DNA of 64,000 bases, taken from positions 1-64,000 of IMG/VR virus record IMGVR_UViG_3300030508_000022. The stretch is one strand, 5' to 3'. Shown here piece after piece: positions 41,918 through 51,012 of this stretch; the stretch's first letter is position 1; each line of letters opens with the position of its first letter. The notes below the pieces were generated by a model, which worked only from the letters and a program-made list of their open reading frames with translations, was not told the DNA's origin and made no database searches. The DNA comes from a virus. The position numbers were made by a program, and so were the translations under genes.

Positions 41918-43169
41918 TGGAATCTTAATTGCAGCCAAAAAGATACTGAATGTTCAGGGGGTAGTACCCACCGAATGTATCCCAGTAGAACTCCTGGCAA
42001 TGCATCTCAAGGAGATGATTGAATCAGGAGATATTTTGGCTACAGAAAGAAAACCACTAATAAGAGAGGTTGAGGCAATCTATGACATGAAACTCCACGA
42101 GGAGTACTTCCTTAAAATTCTTCCTGCATTTCTGTCTGAGATAAAAATTTCAAGATTGATCAGTGGATATAAGAAGGGTACGCCACAGGAGTTTGCCAGT
42201 AAGATATCTAAGGCGCTTGAGGAATCAAAACCAAGTAGTTCAAAATCTGTATCCATAAAGCCTCTTATTGATTGCCAGATGTCCGATGTTCCGGTTGAGT
42301 ATGTCCCATGCGGGATTAACGCAATTGACTCTAGGATGAATGGCGGTCTTGGTAAGGGGGAGTTTGGAGTAGTTTGCGGTGTTTCTGGTTTAGGCAAAAC
42401 AACCGTAGGGATTAACTTTTGTTGGGGAGCTTGCCTCTCTCACAAGAAGACACTACTAATCACCCTAGAGCTGCCACAGAAGAAGATCTCAGAAAGGTTG
42501 TATTCCAGAATGACCCAGGTTGATTACAACAGGATCAGGTATGGTGATGATGGTGACATGGATAAAGTTAGGGATGAGGTTCATCAGATTAGGGATACAT
42601 TTCCCCTAGAGGTTAGAGCAAACTTTGATATCTGGGATTATTCAGAGGAAGCTTGCTCCCTCAAGATGATAGAAAATCGATTGGCTGGACTGTCCCCTGA
42701 GGAGATGCCAGACATGATCTTCCTTGATTGGCTAGACGCCCTCGAAACAGACCCATCAGATAGAAGCAATGGGTATGTATCCAGAGAGCTGCGACACCAG
42801 CTTCAGAACTACTCTAAGGGATGCTCTGACATCGCAAAGAGATTTAACGTGGCATTTTGGACAGCAACCCAGGCAAATGCCAAGGGGGATGGACAGAGAG
42901 AAGTCCGTATGTCAAACGCAGCAGAGGGCTTTAGTAAGTCATGGCGATGCTCAGTCTTTCTTGGAATCGGCGCAACTGACCAAGACAGAGAGGGCGGGAG
43001 AATGACAGTTAAGGCAGGCAAGATGCGAGACGGACAGATATTTGAATCACAAATTCTCGCAAGGCTAGACAAACAGACCTTTGAGGATATCCCACCAGAC
43101 CTGCTCAATGCAGTTCCAAGTGCGGCAAATTTTACTCCAGTAAATAGACGAACACAGAACACACGATAG
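41778..43169 (+). CDS. Replicative helicase, DnaB/gp41-like
   Basis: The 463-aa protein has a helical N-terminal domain (to about 160) and a RecA-fold motor with Walker A GVSGLGKT at 201-208, a TLELPQKKISERL segment, Walker B (MIFLDWLD, near 312) and an ANAKGDGQREV loop. This ring helicase unwinds the fork and partners the TOPRIM primase encoded downstream. It overlaps the upstream gene. Confidence 0.85.
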   Translation: MSQDTTDYFHKDFQRSMIAHTIRCPSLLRYLHEGRFTHNDVELPIHSGILIAAKKILNVQGVVPTECIPVELLAMHLKEMIESGDILATERKPLIREVEAIYDMKLHEEYFLKILPAFLSEIKISRLISGYKKGTPQEFASKISKALEESKPSSSKSVSIKPLIDCQMSDVPVEYVPCGINAIDSRMNGGLGKGEFGVVCGVSGLGKTTVGINFCWGACLSHKKTLLITLELPQKKISERLYSRMTQVDYNRIRYGDDGDMDKVRDEVHQIRDTFPLEVRANFDIWDYSEEACSLKMIENRLAGLSPEEMPDMIFLDWLDALETDPSDRSNGYVSRELRHQLQNYSKGCSDIAKRFNVAFWTATQANAKGDGQREVRMSNAAEGFSKSWRCSVFLGIGATDQDREGGRMTVKAGKMRDGQIFESQILARLDKQTFEDIPPDLLNAVPSAANFTPVNRRTQNTR

Positions 43170-43170
43170 T

Positions 43171-43509
43171 ATGGAATACACAGAACAACGACCAATACAG
43201 CAATGGCCAATTGGAAAAGTTGGAGACTCGGCGGACCTAGGAGAAATAGTAGGTCTTGAGTTATACTCCTCAGAGATGGACATAACCTATCAAGAGGACG
43301 ACGACAGAGAGGCAATTGTCATTGCGACATTTGTCTCACCAGATGATGAAATAAATGTTTATAAACTCCCCTTTGACCCGGTGCTGTTCTCTCAGCTTTC
43401 TGAGATCTTCAGGAACTATGCGTTGAAGCACATAAACAACCTAGGAACCCCTGCCCAGGAATATAGGGCAACAAAAACCAAATACGGATACGAATTCGAT
43501 CTCACATGA
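43171..43509 (+). CDS. Unknown protein between helicase and primase (112 aa)
   Basis: It starts two bases after the helicase stop and overlaps the primase start by four bases. The sequence is acidic, with alternating beta segments (LELYSSEMDITYQEDDDREA) and a C-terminal YEFDL. No motif is recognised. Tight packing indicates cotranslation with the replisome genes. Confidence 0.5.
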   Translation: MEYTEQRPIQQWPIGKVGDSADLGEIVGLELYSSEMDITYQEDDDREAIVIATFVSPDDEINVYKLPFDPVLFSQLSEIFRNYALKHINNLGTPAQEYRATKTKYGYEFDLT

Positions 43510-44558
43510 GTCTATCCTTTGAAGAAGTAGAACGAGTCTTTCCTGAAGCTCAGCAGACTTTTTCCAGGGATCATACAGAATTCACCGTACACTGTCCACG
43601 CTTCCACAAGAAGGGTGGACGGTATAAGATGTCCATCAACGCTGACACTGGCGCATACATCTGTCACGACTGCGGACACGCCGGCAATGCCTACAAAGAC
43701 TTCTTCGACGAGGGTCGTCAATTCTTTATAGGAATGAAGGTTCGTAGACCCAAAGACTCTGAGACATCGTGTCAGGTATATCGATCAAACAGAACAATCT
43801 GGAAAGACGATATTCCTGTCCCTGGTGAGATGGTAAAGATGAGTAGTCTTGAGGACAATCATCCCGCTGTAGAGTATCTAACCCAAAGAGGCATCTCTAT
43901 GGAAGATGCTGACCGATTCAAGTTGTCATACTGTACTGATGGTACATATAGGTTCAGTGACAATATGGGAACTACCTCTGGGAGAATTATATTCCCCGTA
44001 GTCATGGCTGGTACCCTTATGGGGTGGCAGGCACGACAGGTGGAAAAGGTAAATGATCGCGGGGATAGGATGATCTGGAAGGGAGATGCCTTCGGTTGGG
44101 ACATAATGGAAAAGATCCCGCTTGAGGGTGGTGGGTTTCATTGGTCAGATCACCATGTCCCAAAGTATTATACTTGCCCTGGAATGCAGCGAGCAAGATC
44201 CCTATTTAACTTTGATAAAGCCGTCAAAAATGAAGGATATGTCGTTGTTACTGAAGGGCCAATTGATGCTCTAAAGGTAGGGTGCTGCTCTGTCGCCACC
44301 TTTGGAAAGAAACTAACACGAGATCAAATTAGGATAATTTGCACCAACTGGACTAAGATCATTATGATTTTGGACCAGGATGTAAATACCCAAGACGAAT
44401 GGTTCAAGAGACTTGAAGATTCGTTCAAGGGGGTATATCTTTTAACTATGAAGCTTGAAGGATTCAAGGATCCAGGTGAAGCACCTAGGTCGGAAATCTG
44501 GAAGCAGATTGAAGCAAAATATGGAAACCCAAATGACTACCGCCCAAAAGTACCCTGA
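43506..44558 (+). CDS. DNA primase with zinc ribbon and TOPRIM domain
   Basis: A CHC2-like zinc ribbon uses Cys30, His34, Cys53 and Cys56 (HCPRFHKKG, YICHDCGHAG). A TOPRIM core follows, with VVTEGPIDALK near residues 247-257 and MILDQDVN near 287. The 350-aa size fits T4 gp61-type and small DnaG-type primases. It makes RNA primers for lagging-strand synthesis with the DnaB-like helicase. Confidence 0.85.
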   Translation: MSLSFEEVERVFPEAQQTFSRDHTEFTVHCPRFHKKGGRYKMSINADTGAYICHDCGHAGNAYKDFFDEGRQFFIGMKVRRPKDSETSCQVYRSNRTIWKDDIPVPGEMVKMSSLEDNHPAVEYLTQRGISMEDADRFKLSYCTDGTYRFSDNMGTTSGRIIFPVVMAGTLMGWQARQVEKVNDRGDRMIWKGDAFGWDIMEKIPLEGGGFHWSDHHVPKYYTCPGMQRARSLFNFDKAVKNEGYVVVTEGPIDALKVGCCSVATFGKKLTRDQIRIICTNWTKIIMILDQDVNTQDEWFKRLEDSFKGVYLLTMKLEGFKDPGEAPRSEIWKQIEAKYGNPNDYRPKVP

Positions 44559-44787
44559 TGACTTTGAAGATATAATCTATCAATCAATGCTCTCTATGGA
44601 AAGCGACAATGGTGTTGTTCACCTTCCTGACGTGATCAAACTCGTCAGTAAGAGAGTGAAGGCCAAGATCAATCCAGAAAGCGTATTCATCTTTATGAAG
44701 CGCATGTGCGAAGAGGGTATGGTAGAGAAAGTTTCCCACAATCACTACAAAGCGATTGAGTTCGATCCGAACTTCTCGTTCAGTTAA
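44533..44787 (+). CDS. Small winged-helix-like protein (84 aa)
   Basis: ATGs at 44521 and 44533 are both possible; the second (MTTAQKYPDD) has the smaller overlap with the primase gene. The product has helices and a beta-hairpin ending (FMKRMCEEGMVEKVSHNHY) like a winged helix-turn-helix. A DNA-binding regulator is possible. Two hairpins follow the stop. Confidence 0.5.
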   Translation: MTTAQKYPDDFEDIIYQSMLSMESDNGVVHLPDVIKLVSKRVKAKINPESVFIFMKRMCEEGMVEKVSHNHYKAIEFDPNFSFS

Positions 44788-44796
44788 TAGTACTGC

Positions 44797-44848
44797 GCCT
44801 ACCCATTGGTAGGCTATCGTAGATCGCCACAGCCCCGCGCAAGGGGCT
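44797..44848 (+). terminator. Double hairpin before the polymerase gene
   Basis: GCCTACC (44797-44803) pairs with GGTAGGC (44808-44814) around CATT. AGCCCC (44831-44836) pairs with GGGGCT (44843-44848) around GCGCAA. Neither is followed by a T-run. They may attenuate transcription or protect an RNA end between the primase operon and polymerase. 44849-44880 is an A/C-rich leader. Confidence 0.4.
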
Positions 44849-44880
44849 CGTTGCGTCTGCACACAAACACACACAGAAGT

Positions 44881-45738
44881 ATGAGCGCACCAACTAAATT
44901 AAGTATATTGCCACTCCACACTCATACAGCGTATAGCCTTATGGATGGAGTGTCAAAAATAGACGAATACATAAAGTACTGCCAGGAGAATGGGATTGAG
45001 GCTTGTAGTTGCACTGACCACGGGTATGTCCTTGGGCTATATGACCTCATAACCAAGACCTCAAAAACAGATATTAAAGGGATACCAGGTGCAGAAATAT
45101 ACCTTCTTCCCCACAAAGAATACAACGTAGCACCAGGCAAAAAGGCATTCAAATATTTTCATCTAACCCTATGGGCGATGAACCAAACTGGGTATAAGAA
45201 CCTACTTGCTTTATCAAATGCTTCATGGGGCCCAGGTAGGGTTGTAAACATATTTGGAAACTTGAAGCCCAGGGTTGCTTGGGAAGACCTAGAGGAGTTC
45301 AATGAGGGAATCATCTGCGGCAGTGGATGTATTGAGGGGCCTATTGTAAAGCCGTATCTTCGTGGAGAGAATGACATGGCCGCTTATGGCCTAGAAAGGC
45401 TCATGGAGATATTCGGATCGGACAATAGGCTATTTATGGAGGTAATGCCCCACAACGTCGATAGAGACTGGGAGACAAAGGGAGTTATACAAGTAGAGGG
45501 AGAAAATGGATTTATGTATACCTTCAAGGAAACAGATATGCTAGAAACAGACATCGGTACGATTTCTGCTCTAGAGGCTTGCACCAGGAAAGTTACTGAG
45601 GTATTTTCATCCCTCAACGACAGACCACAAGAGTTCCCTCTCTCCAATCGAATAATTGACTCTCCAATGAGCATAAGCGAAGAAGAGTTATACGAACTCA
45701 CTGGTCCAACAAGGATAATTGAAACGCATGAGAGTTAA
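44881..45738 (+). CDS. dnaE: DNA polymerase III alpha, PHP part (split gene, piece 1)
   Basis: The start ATG at 44881 (MSAPTKLSIL) follows an ACACAAACACACAC leader. The PHP domain motifs PLHTHTAYSLMDG and CTDHGYVLG and later conserved segments (HLTLWAMNQTGYKNLL, ICGSGCIEGPIV) are clear. The frame ends at TAA 45736-45738, after an extra stretch of about 85 residues not obviously part of PHP. The next gene, in the +1 frame, continues with the last PHP segment. Either two polypeptides are made or the gene is frameshifted. Confidence 0.75.
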   Translation: MSAPTKLSILPLHTHTAYSLMDGVSKIDEYIKYCQENGIEACSCTDHGYVLGLYDLITKTSKTDIKGIPGAEIYLLPHKEYNVAPGKKAFKYFHLTLWAMNQTGYKNLLALSNASWGPGRVVNIFGNLKPRVAWEDLEEFNEGIICGSGCIEGPIVKPYLRGENDMAAYGLERLMEIFGSDNRLFMEVMPHNVDRDWETKGVIQVEGENGFMYTFKETDMLETDIGTISALEACTRKVTEVFSSLNDRPQEFPLSNRIIDSPMSISEEELYELTGPTRIIETHES

Positions 45739-48511
45739 CAAAAGCAGCTGGAGAAAAGTAGAGAGAGGTATGTTCGTGCGAATGGAATGCTCTCCACAAG
45801 CACAGCATGGCGACTTACAGAAAGCGGGCAATGAGCTCATCATGAAGATCGCTAAGAAAGAAGGTCTTCCTCTTCTGCTTACTTTGGATGCTCACTTTGT
45901 GAATAAGGACCAGAAGGTTGTTCAAGATCTCCTACTGCAAAACGGTAGGGGGGAGGACGGCGGTCTCAAGTTCTTCACAAAGTACTACCAATTAAACACA
46001 GAGGAAGCTTGGGATAAGTGGAAGAGTCTGCATGGCAATACATCAGCTCAATTTGTAGAGGGGGTAGAGAACAACCATGCATTGGCAGCAATGTGTGAGC
46101 GTGTACAGCTCAAGAAGGAATACCATCTTCCAGAGGTAGAGATGTCCAGAGAGGTTATCGAACTGGACTGCGATCTGGATACCAAGTACAAGCACCACCT
46201 ATTTGATCTGATCACTAGATATGGTCGTCTACCAGATGATCCTGTCTACAAGGCTAGAATCAAGCAGGAGGTAAAGCTGATCGCAGAGAATGGTAAGGTA
46301 AACCTTCTCCCATACTTCTTTGCACTACACGATTTTTGCGAGACAGCTAGGTCTATTGGGATTGAGATTGGTGCTGGTCGAGGTTCTGCTGGAGGTTCGC
46401 TTCTGGCATATCTCTTGATGATCACCCATGTTGATCCCATTCACTATGGATTGTCCTTTGACCGATTCCTCTCTATGGGACGAATCAACAGAGGAAAGCT
46501 GCCAGATATCGATGTGGACTTCAGTGACCCAGGTAGGCTTGTTGAGTGTCTTAAGGCAAAGCATGGTGACAAGTTCATCAGGGTTTGTACTACTGGCACC
46601 AACAAGGTCAAGAGCGCAATCAAAGACGTATCTAGGGTTCTGTTGAATACAAAGGAAGATGAGGCGATGAAGCTTCGTGTGGACAATCTATGCAAGACGA
46701 TTCCAGATATCCCACAGGGGTTTAATGATCTCTTGGGTTGGCTAACTGGGTGGACAGATGACGATGGTATAGTCCACATGGGGGAGATAGAAAACAACAA
46801 GGAGCTTGGAGAGTTCTTTGATGAATTTCAGGCTGTGAGGAATCTTGTGTTTCAGGTTCTTGGTATCCCTAAATCACTTGGAAGACATGCTAGCGCATAT
46901 TGCTTGTCTGACGTGCCGATTGTGGAGATTGTCCCTGTCTGTACTATCAACAACGAAGACTGTACTCAGTTTACAATGGAAGCTGTTGAGGCTATGGGGC
47001 TTATCAAGTTCGATCTTCTAGGACTCAATACCCTAAAGGATATTGGCAACTGTGTTAAGCTCATCAAGAAGCGTCACAAGATCTCAGTGGATATTTACAA
47101 AATCCCAGAAGACCCTTTGATCTTTGATGAGATCTGCCAAGGCAGAACCGAAACTGTCTTCCAGTTCAAAGGCCCAATTCCAACACAAACCTGCATGCAG
47201 GTTCAGCCTAGGAGCGTTCTAGATCTAGCAGCCATCACCGCAGCATGTCGTCCTGGTACGATGTATGCAGAGATGATTGATGAGGAAACCAACGAGAAGA
47301 CTACTCTCATTGATCTTTGGATTAAAAGGCGTCAGGGCATAAAAGCTGTTACGTTCTTACACCCAGACCTTGAAGATATCCTGTCGTCCACTCATGGTAT
47401 CGTTTTGTTCCAAGAGCAAATTGCTGCCATGTTCCAAAAGTCTTGTGGCTACACAGGAGAGCAGGCTGACGAGATTCGAGAGATCATCGGCAAGAAGAAG
47501 GCTGACAAGATGAATGAGATTCTACCAGATATCCGCAGAAGGCTTGCAGATAGAGGGTGGAATGCAGAGCAGACATCAGCCTTCGTTAGTCTTTGTATAG
47601 CTAGTAGCTCGTACTCTTTCAACCTTAGTCATAGTGTGGCGTATTCCTATATGGCATACATCTGTGCTTGGCTCAAGGGTCACTATCCTCTTGAGTGGTG
47701 GACTGCTATCCTGCAGAACTCTACTCATGAAGATCTAGAAGAGAATGCAAAATTCTTCCACGAGAGAGTTAAGCACCCAGACATTAATGTTAGTGATGTC
47801 GACTTCTATATTATCGATGAGAAATACGAGAAGATTGTATATCCACTAACAATGATTAAGGGGATTAAGAATGCTGCTGTCGAACTAAAACAGAATGCTC
47901 CATACAAGTCCCTAAATGATTTGTTTATGAGGTCTGATCGTAGAATCGTCAGCAAGAGAGTTATATCTGCATTGATCTGGTCTGGTGCTCTGGATGAAAT
48001 GCCAGAGGCCGCTGGAGATAGTGTAACAGATAAGAGAAATAATTTGATGACGGAATACCTAAAGCTTAGGTTTTCTGTCAGCAAGAAAAAAGAGGATAAT
48101 GTCCCTCACGTCCCTCTAAGTAGGGGACAGGTAGAGATGCTTGAAAGCAAGAGTCTTTGCATCGGCAACCCTGACATAGTTGAGTTCTTCCGGTCACAAG
48201 GAAGGACTCGTTGTGTCGACATTGCTACGGCTTCATTGCTTCCAGCCGATGAGCGCGTCTGCTGTGCAGGCGTAGTTGTAGGCTTCAACAAGATAAAGAC
48301 GAAGAAGGGTGATGACATGTGCTTCATTGACATGGGAAATAAGGAACACAAAATGAGTGTTACTATCTTTCCCAAGTTGTATGCAGGCATGGCAGATAAG
48401 GTGAAAGAGGAAGCGGTAGTATTTGTATATGGGAAGATTAATGTATATGGAGGCAGGAAGTCTATCCTTGCAGATGGTATTGAGTTCTACGACATCGACG
48501 AAATAAACTAA
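45728..48511 (+). CDS. dnaE: DNA polymerase III alpha, PHP end plus polymerase core (split gene, piece 2)
   Basis: The first ATG after the upstream in-frame stop (TAA 45716-45718) is at 45728, inside the end of piece 1. The protein resumes PHP with LPLLLTLDAHFVNKDQKVVQ, then carries GRGSAGGSLLAYLL and the catalytic PDIDVDFSDP segment near residue 258, the helix-hairpin-helix region, and a C-terminal OB-type domain with CAGVVVGFNKIKTKKG. It lacks proofreading motifs, so the separate exonuclease gene probably supplies them. This is the phage's main replicative polymerase. Confidence 0.88.
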   Translation: MRVNKSSWRKVERGMFVRMECSPQAQHGDLQKAGNELIMKIAKKEGLPLLLTLDAHFVNKDQKVVQDLLLQNGRGEDGGLKFFTKYYQLNTEEAWDKWKSLHGNTSAQFVEGVENNHALAAMCERVQLKKEYHLPEVEMSREVIELDCDLDTKYKHHLFDLITRYGRLPDDPVYKARIKQEVKLIAENGKVNLLPYFFALHDFCETARSIGIEIGAGRGSAGGSLLAYLLMITHVDPIHYGLSFDRFLSMGRINRGKLPDIDVDFSDPGRLVECLKAKHGDKFIRVCTTGTNKVKSAIKDVSRVLLNTKEDEAMKLRVDNLCKTIPDIPQGFNDLLGWLTGWTDDDGIVHMGEIENNKELGEFFDEFQAVRNLVFQVLGIPKSLGRHASAYCLSDVPIVEIVPVCTINNEDCTQFTMEAVEAMGLIKFDLLGLNTLKDIGNCVKLIKKRHKISVDIYKIPEDPLIFDEICQGRTETVFQFKGPIPTQTCMQVQPRSVLDLAAITAACRPGTMYAEMIDEETNEKTTLIDLWIKRRQGIKAVTFLHPDLEDILSSTHGIVLFQEQIAAMFQKSCGYTGEQADEIREIIGKKKADKMNEILPDIRRRLADRGWNAEQTSAFVSLCIASSSYSFNLSHSVAYSYMAYICAWLKGHYPLEWWTAILQNSTHEDLEENAKFFHERVKHPDINVSDVDFYIIDEKYEKIVYPLTMIKGIKNAAVELKQNAPYKSLNDLFMRSDRRIVSKRVISALIWSGALDEMPEAAGDSVTDKRNNLMTEYLKLRFSVSKKKEDNVPHVPLSRGQVEMLESKSLCIGNPDIVEFFRSQGRTRCVDIATASLLPADERVCCAGVVVGFNKIKTKKGDDMCFIDMGNKEHKMSVTIFPKLYAGMADKVKEEAVVFVYGKINVYGGRKSILADGIEFYDIDEIN

Positions 48512-48543
48512 TAAAAACAAAACTAAATAAACTAAAATAACAT

Positions 48544-49758
48544 ATGGCCAGAGGAATTAATGATTTCCAAAATGATCGGAACTATACGTCCAAGCATTTT
48601 GTATATCGCGAAGGTGTTAGAGTGAAGTTCGCAAATGCGAACAAGGATATCGTTGCCTGCATCTTGCCGGCAATTGGTGACAAAGAGGATAAGGCAAGTT
48701 TCTTGCCCTATCGTGACGAAGAGAACCCAGATGCATACACCAACTGGGCAGTGGGAGTTTACTTCCATCCATTCGTTGGAAAGGAATCAAATATTATTAG
48801 CGCCAAGACGTTTGACCCAGACGCATACGATCCAATTCAGGAGCTAATCAAAACAGCCAAGGCCGATCCGAAGTATGCCCTCATCGCAGGGTATGGTTCT
48901 GATGGCAAGAAGATCCCCAATGCATACAAGAACGAACATGTTCGTCTTGGATCCATGTGGAGCGGCTATGTTGTTAATTCAATTATTTTGTACGACAAGG
49001 ATAACCCATCCGACAAGCCCGTAATCCTACAGATCCCTATTGGTGCTTTCACTAGCAGAGACTCTGAGTCGAAGGGCTGGGGTCTTCTATCTGAACTTGG
49101 GCGTAAGAACCGCAAGGCAGAGAAGGGATCTGCAGATGAGTATTACTGGGGTGATATCACTGATCCAAGGAAGCTAGTTCCTTGCTCTCTGAAGATCTGC
49201 CCAGGACCTACTGGCGGTATCTCCATCTACAACATGGTTCCGCTCGATGACGAAGATCCTATCAAGACGACAAGCTCTGTTCTCAAGGCTCGATACGACC
49301 TTGATAGCATCTTCAATGAAATCACTGAGGGTGAAATTATCAGCAAGCTGATCTATTACTTCAGTGACACACCCAAGCTGCTCGAAAGGGCATTCTCGCG
49401 AAGGGTGCCAGGCATTGAGGCAATGATCAAGAAGGCAACAGGAGTCAGTGTCACCTCAACCTCATACGATGACGATGAGGAAGAAGACGAGATCCCTGAT
49501 GCAGAATTCAGACGCCCAGCAGCAAAGGCAGGTCCCTCTAAAAGGAATAGCCTTGATGATGAGGAAGAGGAGTCTGCTGATGAGCCAGTACGTGAGTCGG
49601 CTCGGAGCTTTGAGCCAGAGGAAGATGAACTTCCAGCTCCAGCTTCCAAGAGAGCAACATCTCTCGACGACGATGATGAACTAGAGGATGTAGTGGTTGA
49701 GTCCGTTCCACAACGAAAGAAAGCAACGAAGAGCAGCGTAGCTGAACTCTTTGATTAA
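48544..49758 (+). CDS. Probable single-stranded DNA-binding protein
   Basis: The 404-aa protein has a folded domain of about 300 residues rich in aromatic and basic residues (RNYTSKHFVYREGVRVKF), then a long disordered tail of Asp/Glu/Ser/Pro (DDDEEEDEIPD, EDELPAPASKRA). An acidic C-terminal tail and a place between polymerase and recA fit gp32-type proteins that organise replisome partners. No zinc site is seen. A processivity or scaffolding role is an alternative. Confidence 0.55.
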   Translation: MARGINDFQNDRNYTSKHFVYREGVRVKFANANKDIVACILPAIGDKEDKASFLPYRDEENPDAYTNWAVGVYFHPFVGKESNIISAKTFDPDAYDPIQELIKTAKADPKYALIAGYGSDGKKIPNAYKNEHVRLGSMWSGYVVNSIILYDKDNPSDKPVILQIPIGAFTSRDSESKGWGLLSELGRKNRKAEKGSADEYYWGDITDPRKLVPCSLKICPGPTGGISIYNMVPLDDEDPIKTTSSVLKARYDLDSIFNEITEGEIISKLIYYFSDTPKLLERAFSRRVPGIEAMIKKATGVSVTSTSYDDDEEEDEIPDAEFRRPAAKAGPSKRNSLDDEEEESADEPVRESARSFEPEEDELPAPASKRATSLDDDDELEDVVVESVPQRKKATKSSVAELFD

Positions 49759-49766
49759 TAAAGTGG

Positions 49767-49786
49767 GAGGGGGCTTCGGCCCCCTC
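49767..49786 (+). terminator. Hairpin terminator with TTCG tetraloop
   Basis: GAGGGGGC-TTCG-GCCCCCTC forms a perfect 8-bp stem nine bases after the stop of the ssDNA-binding-protein gene. It is followed by CCAAACC, not a T-run, so it may work as an RNA end or with a helper factor. Confidence 0.55.
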
Positions 49787-49809
49787 TCCAAACCAAACAA
49801 AATAAATTT

Positions 49810-51012
49810 ATGGCAAGAACAAAGAAAGAGAAATCGACGGAAGTTAGTAAATACTCAAGCGTTGTTGAGCAATATTTTGCGGAGAGTGCCGCTGGAGTTA
49901 AAGAAAAATATGGATCTGATATGGTGTCTTCAGCGACTGAGGAAGATGGAAATTTACAATATATTTATGTCCCAGACTTGGGATTTCAGTGGGCTCTAGG
50001 CAGAAAGGGGTTCGCACTTGGAAGGGTGATGCAAATATTAGCTGCCGAGGGGTCTGGGAAGACTTCATTGGGATTGTGGATAGCAGACCTCTGTATGAGA
50101 GCTGGAGGGTTGAGCTGCTTAATAGAGACCGAGCAAGCGGGTTCAACAAAACACATGAGGGCATATCTATCTAAGCCAGAAGAGTTTAGAGTCTTCCATC
50201 CGACCAGTATTGAAGGTGCTATGAGAATGACCCTTGATCAATTAAACTTATTTCTTAAATTAGACCCCGAAGGGGAAATCCCAAAGTGCATCGTAATTGA
50301 TTCAATAGCAGGCAGTTCTGATGAGAGGTTAGAAGAGGATGAGGAAAATTTTGTTCAACAAAAAGTAGGTGGGGTCTCCAAGCAGCTCAAAGATTGGTTG
50401 AATCTTTGTAAAAACAAAATAAAAGAAACCAATACCCTTCTCGTTCTTGTAAATCAGGGTAGGGAAGCTATTGCAACTGGTTTTGCAGCAAGAGTTCCCG
50501 TTGCCGAGATAGACAAACTGATTGGAAGTGGCGGGAAGGCAATTCCTTTTGTAAGTACATACAATCTGATACTTAAAAGACAAAGTGCCTTAAAGGACTC
50601 TTCAGGAGAAGAAAAGGATGGATTCAAAACCAAACTAACGCTTAAAAAGAACAAAATTGGAGTACCATTTAGAGAGATTAATTATAATATTAGATGGAAC
50701 AAGTCTTTTGATTTTGTAGAGGCAACAACCTCCATGCTCGCTTCTGGGGAAATTGGTGGCTTCCAACAAGTCAAAGGTCCTAAGTTTTTTTCTGATGAAA
50801 TGGGGATTCCTAAGGAAAGAGCATTAACTGCGCAAGAGTTTTATGACTTCGCCCACGACCCAAGCAGAATAGAAGTATTCCAGCAGGAACTAGATATTGT
50901 ATTAGATGACAAAATATTGACATATGAGCATCTAAAGAAAGAGGAGGATCAATTAAACACTGAATCTGGGATTATTCCATCGGTGGTTCTACCGGAGTCT
51001 CCTGTGGAATAA
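49810..51012 (+). CDS. recA: RecA/UvsX-type recombinase
   Basis: The 400-aa protein carries Walker A (AAEGSGKT) at 78-85, a LIETEQAGS catalytic-Glu segment, Walker B (CIVIDSIAGS) and an LLVLVNQGRE L2-side segment. It binds ssDNA and drives strand exchange for repair and recombination-dependent replication. The gene is more AT-rich than its left neighbour. Its last 41 bases overlap the end of the opposite-strand HNH gene. Confidence 0.85.
   Translation: MARTKKEKSTEVSKYSSVVEQYFAESAAGVKEKYGSDMVSSATEEDGNLQYIYVPDLGFQWALGRKGFALGRVMQILAAEGSGKTSLGLWIADLCMRAGGLSCLIETEQAGSTKHMRAYLSKPEEFRVFHPTSIEGAMRMTLDQLNLFLKLDPEGEIPKCIVIDSIAGSSDERLEEDEENFVQQKVGGVSKQLKDWLNLCKNKIKETNTLLVLVNQGREAIATGFAARVPVAEIDKLIGSGGKAIPFVSTYNLILKRQSALKDSSGEEKDGFKTKLTLKKNKIGVPFREINYNIRWNKSFDFVEATTSMLASGEIGGFQQVKGPKFFSDEMGIPKERALTAQEFYDFAHDPSRIEVFQQELDIVLDDKILTYEHLKKEEDQLNTESGIIPSVVLPESPVE

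Noticed and set aside
42809-43315. 168-codon minus-strand frame
   Set aside because: It lies opposite the DnaB-like gene core, which is well supported by motifs.
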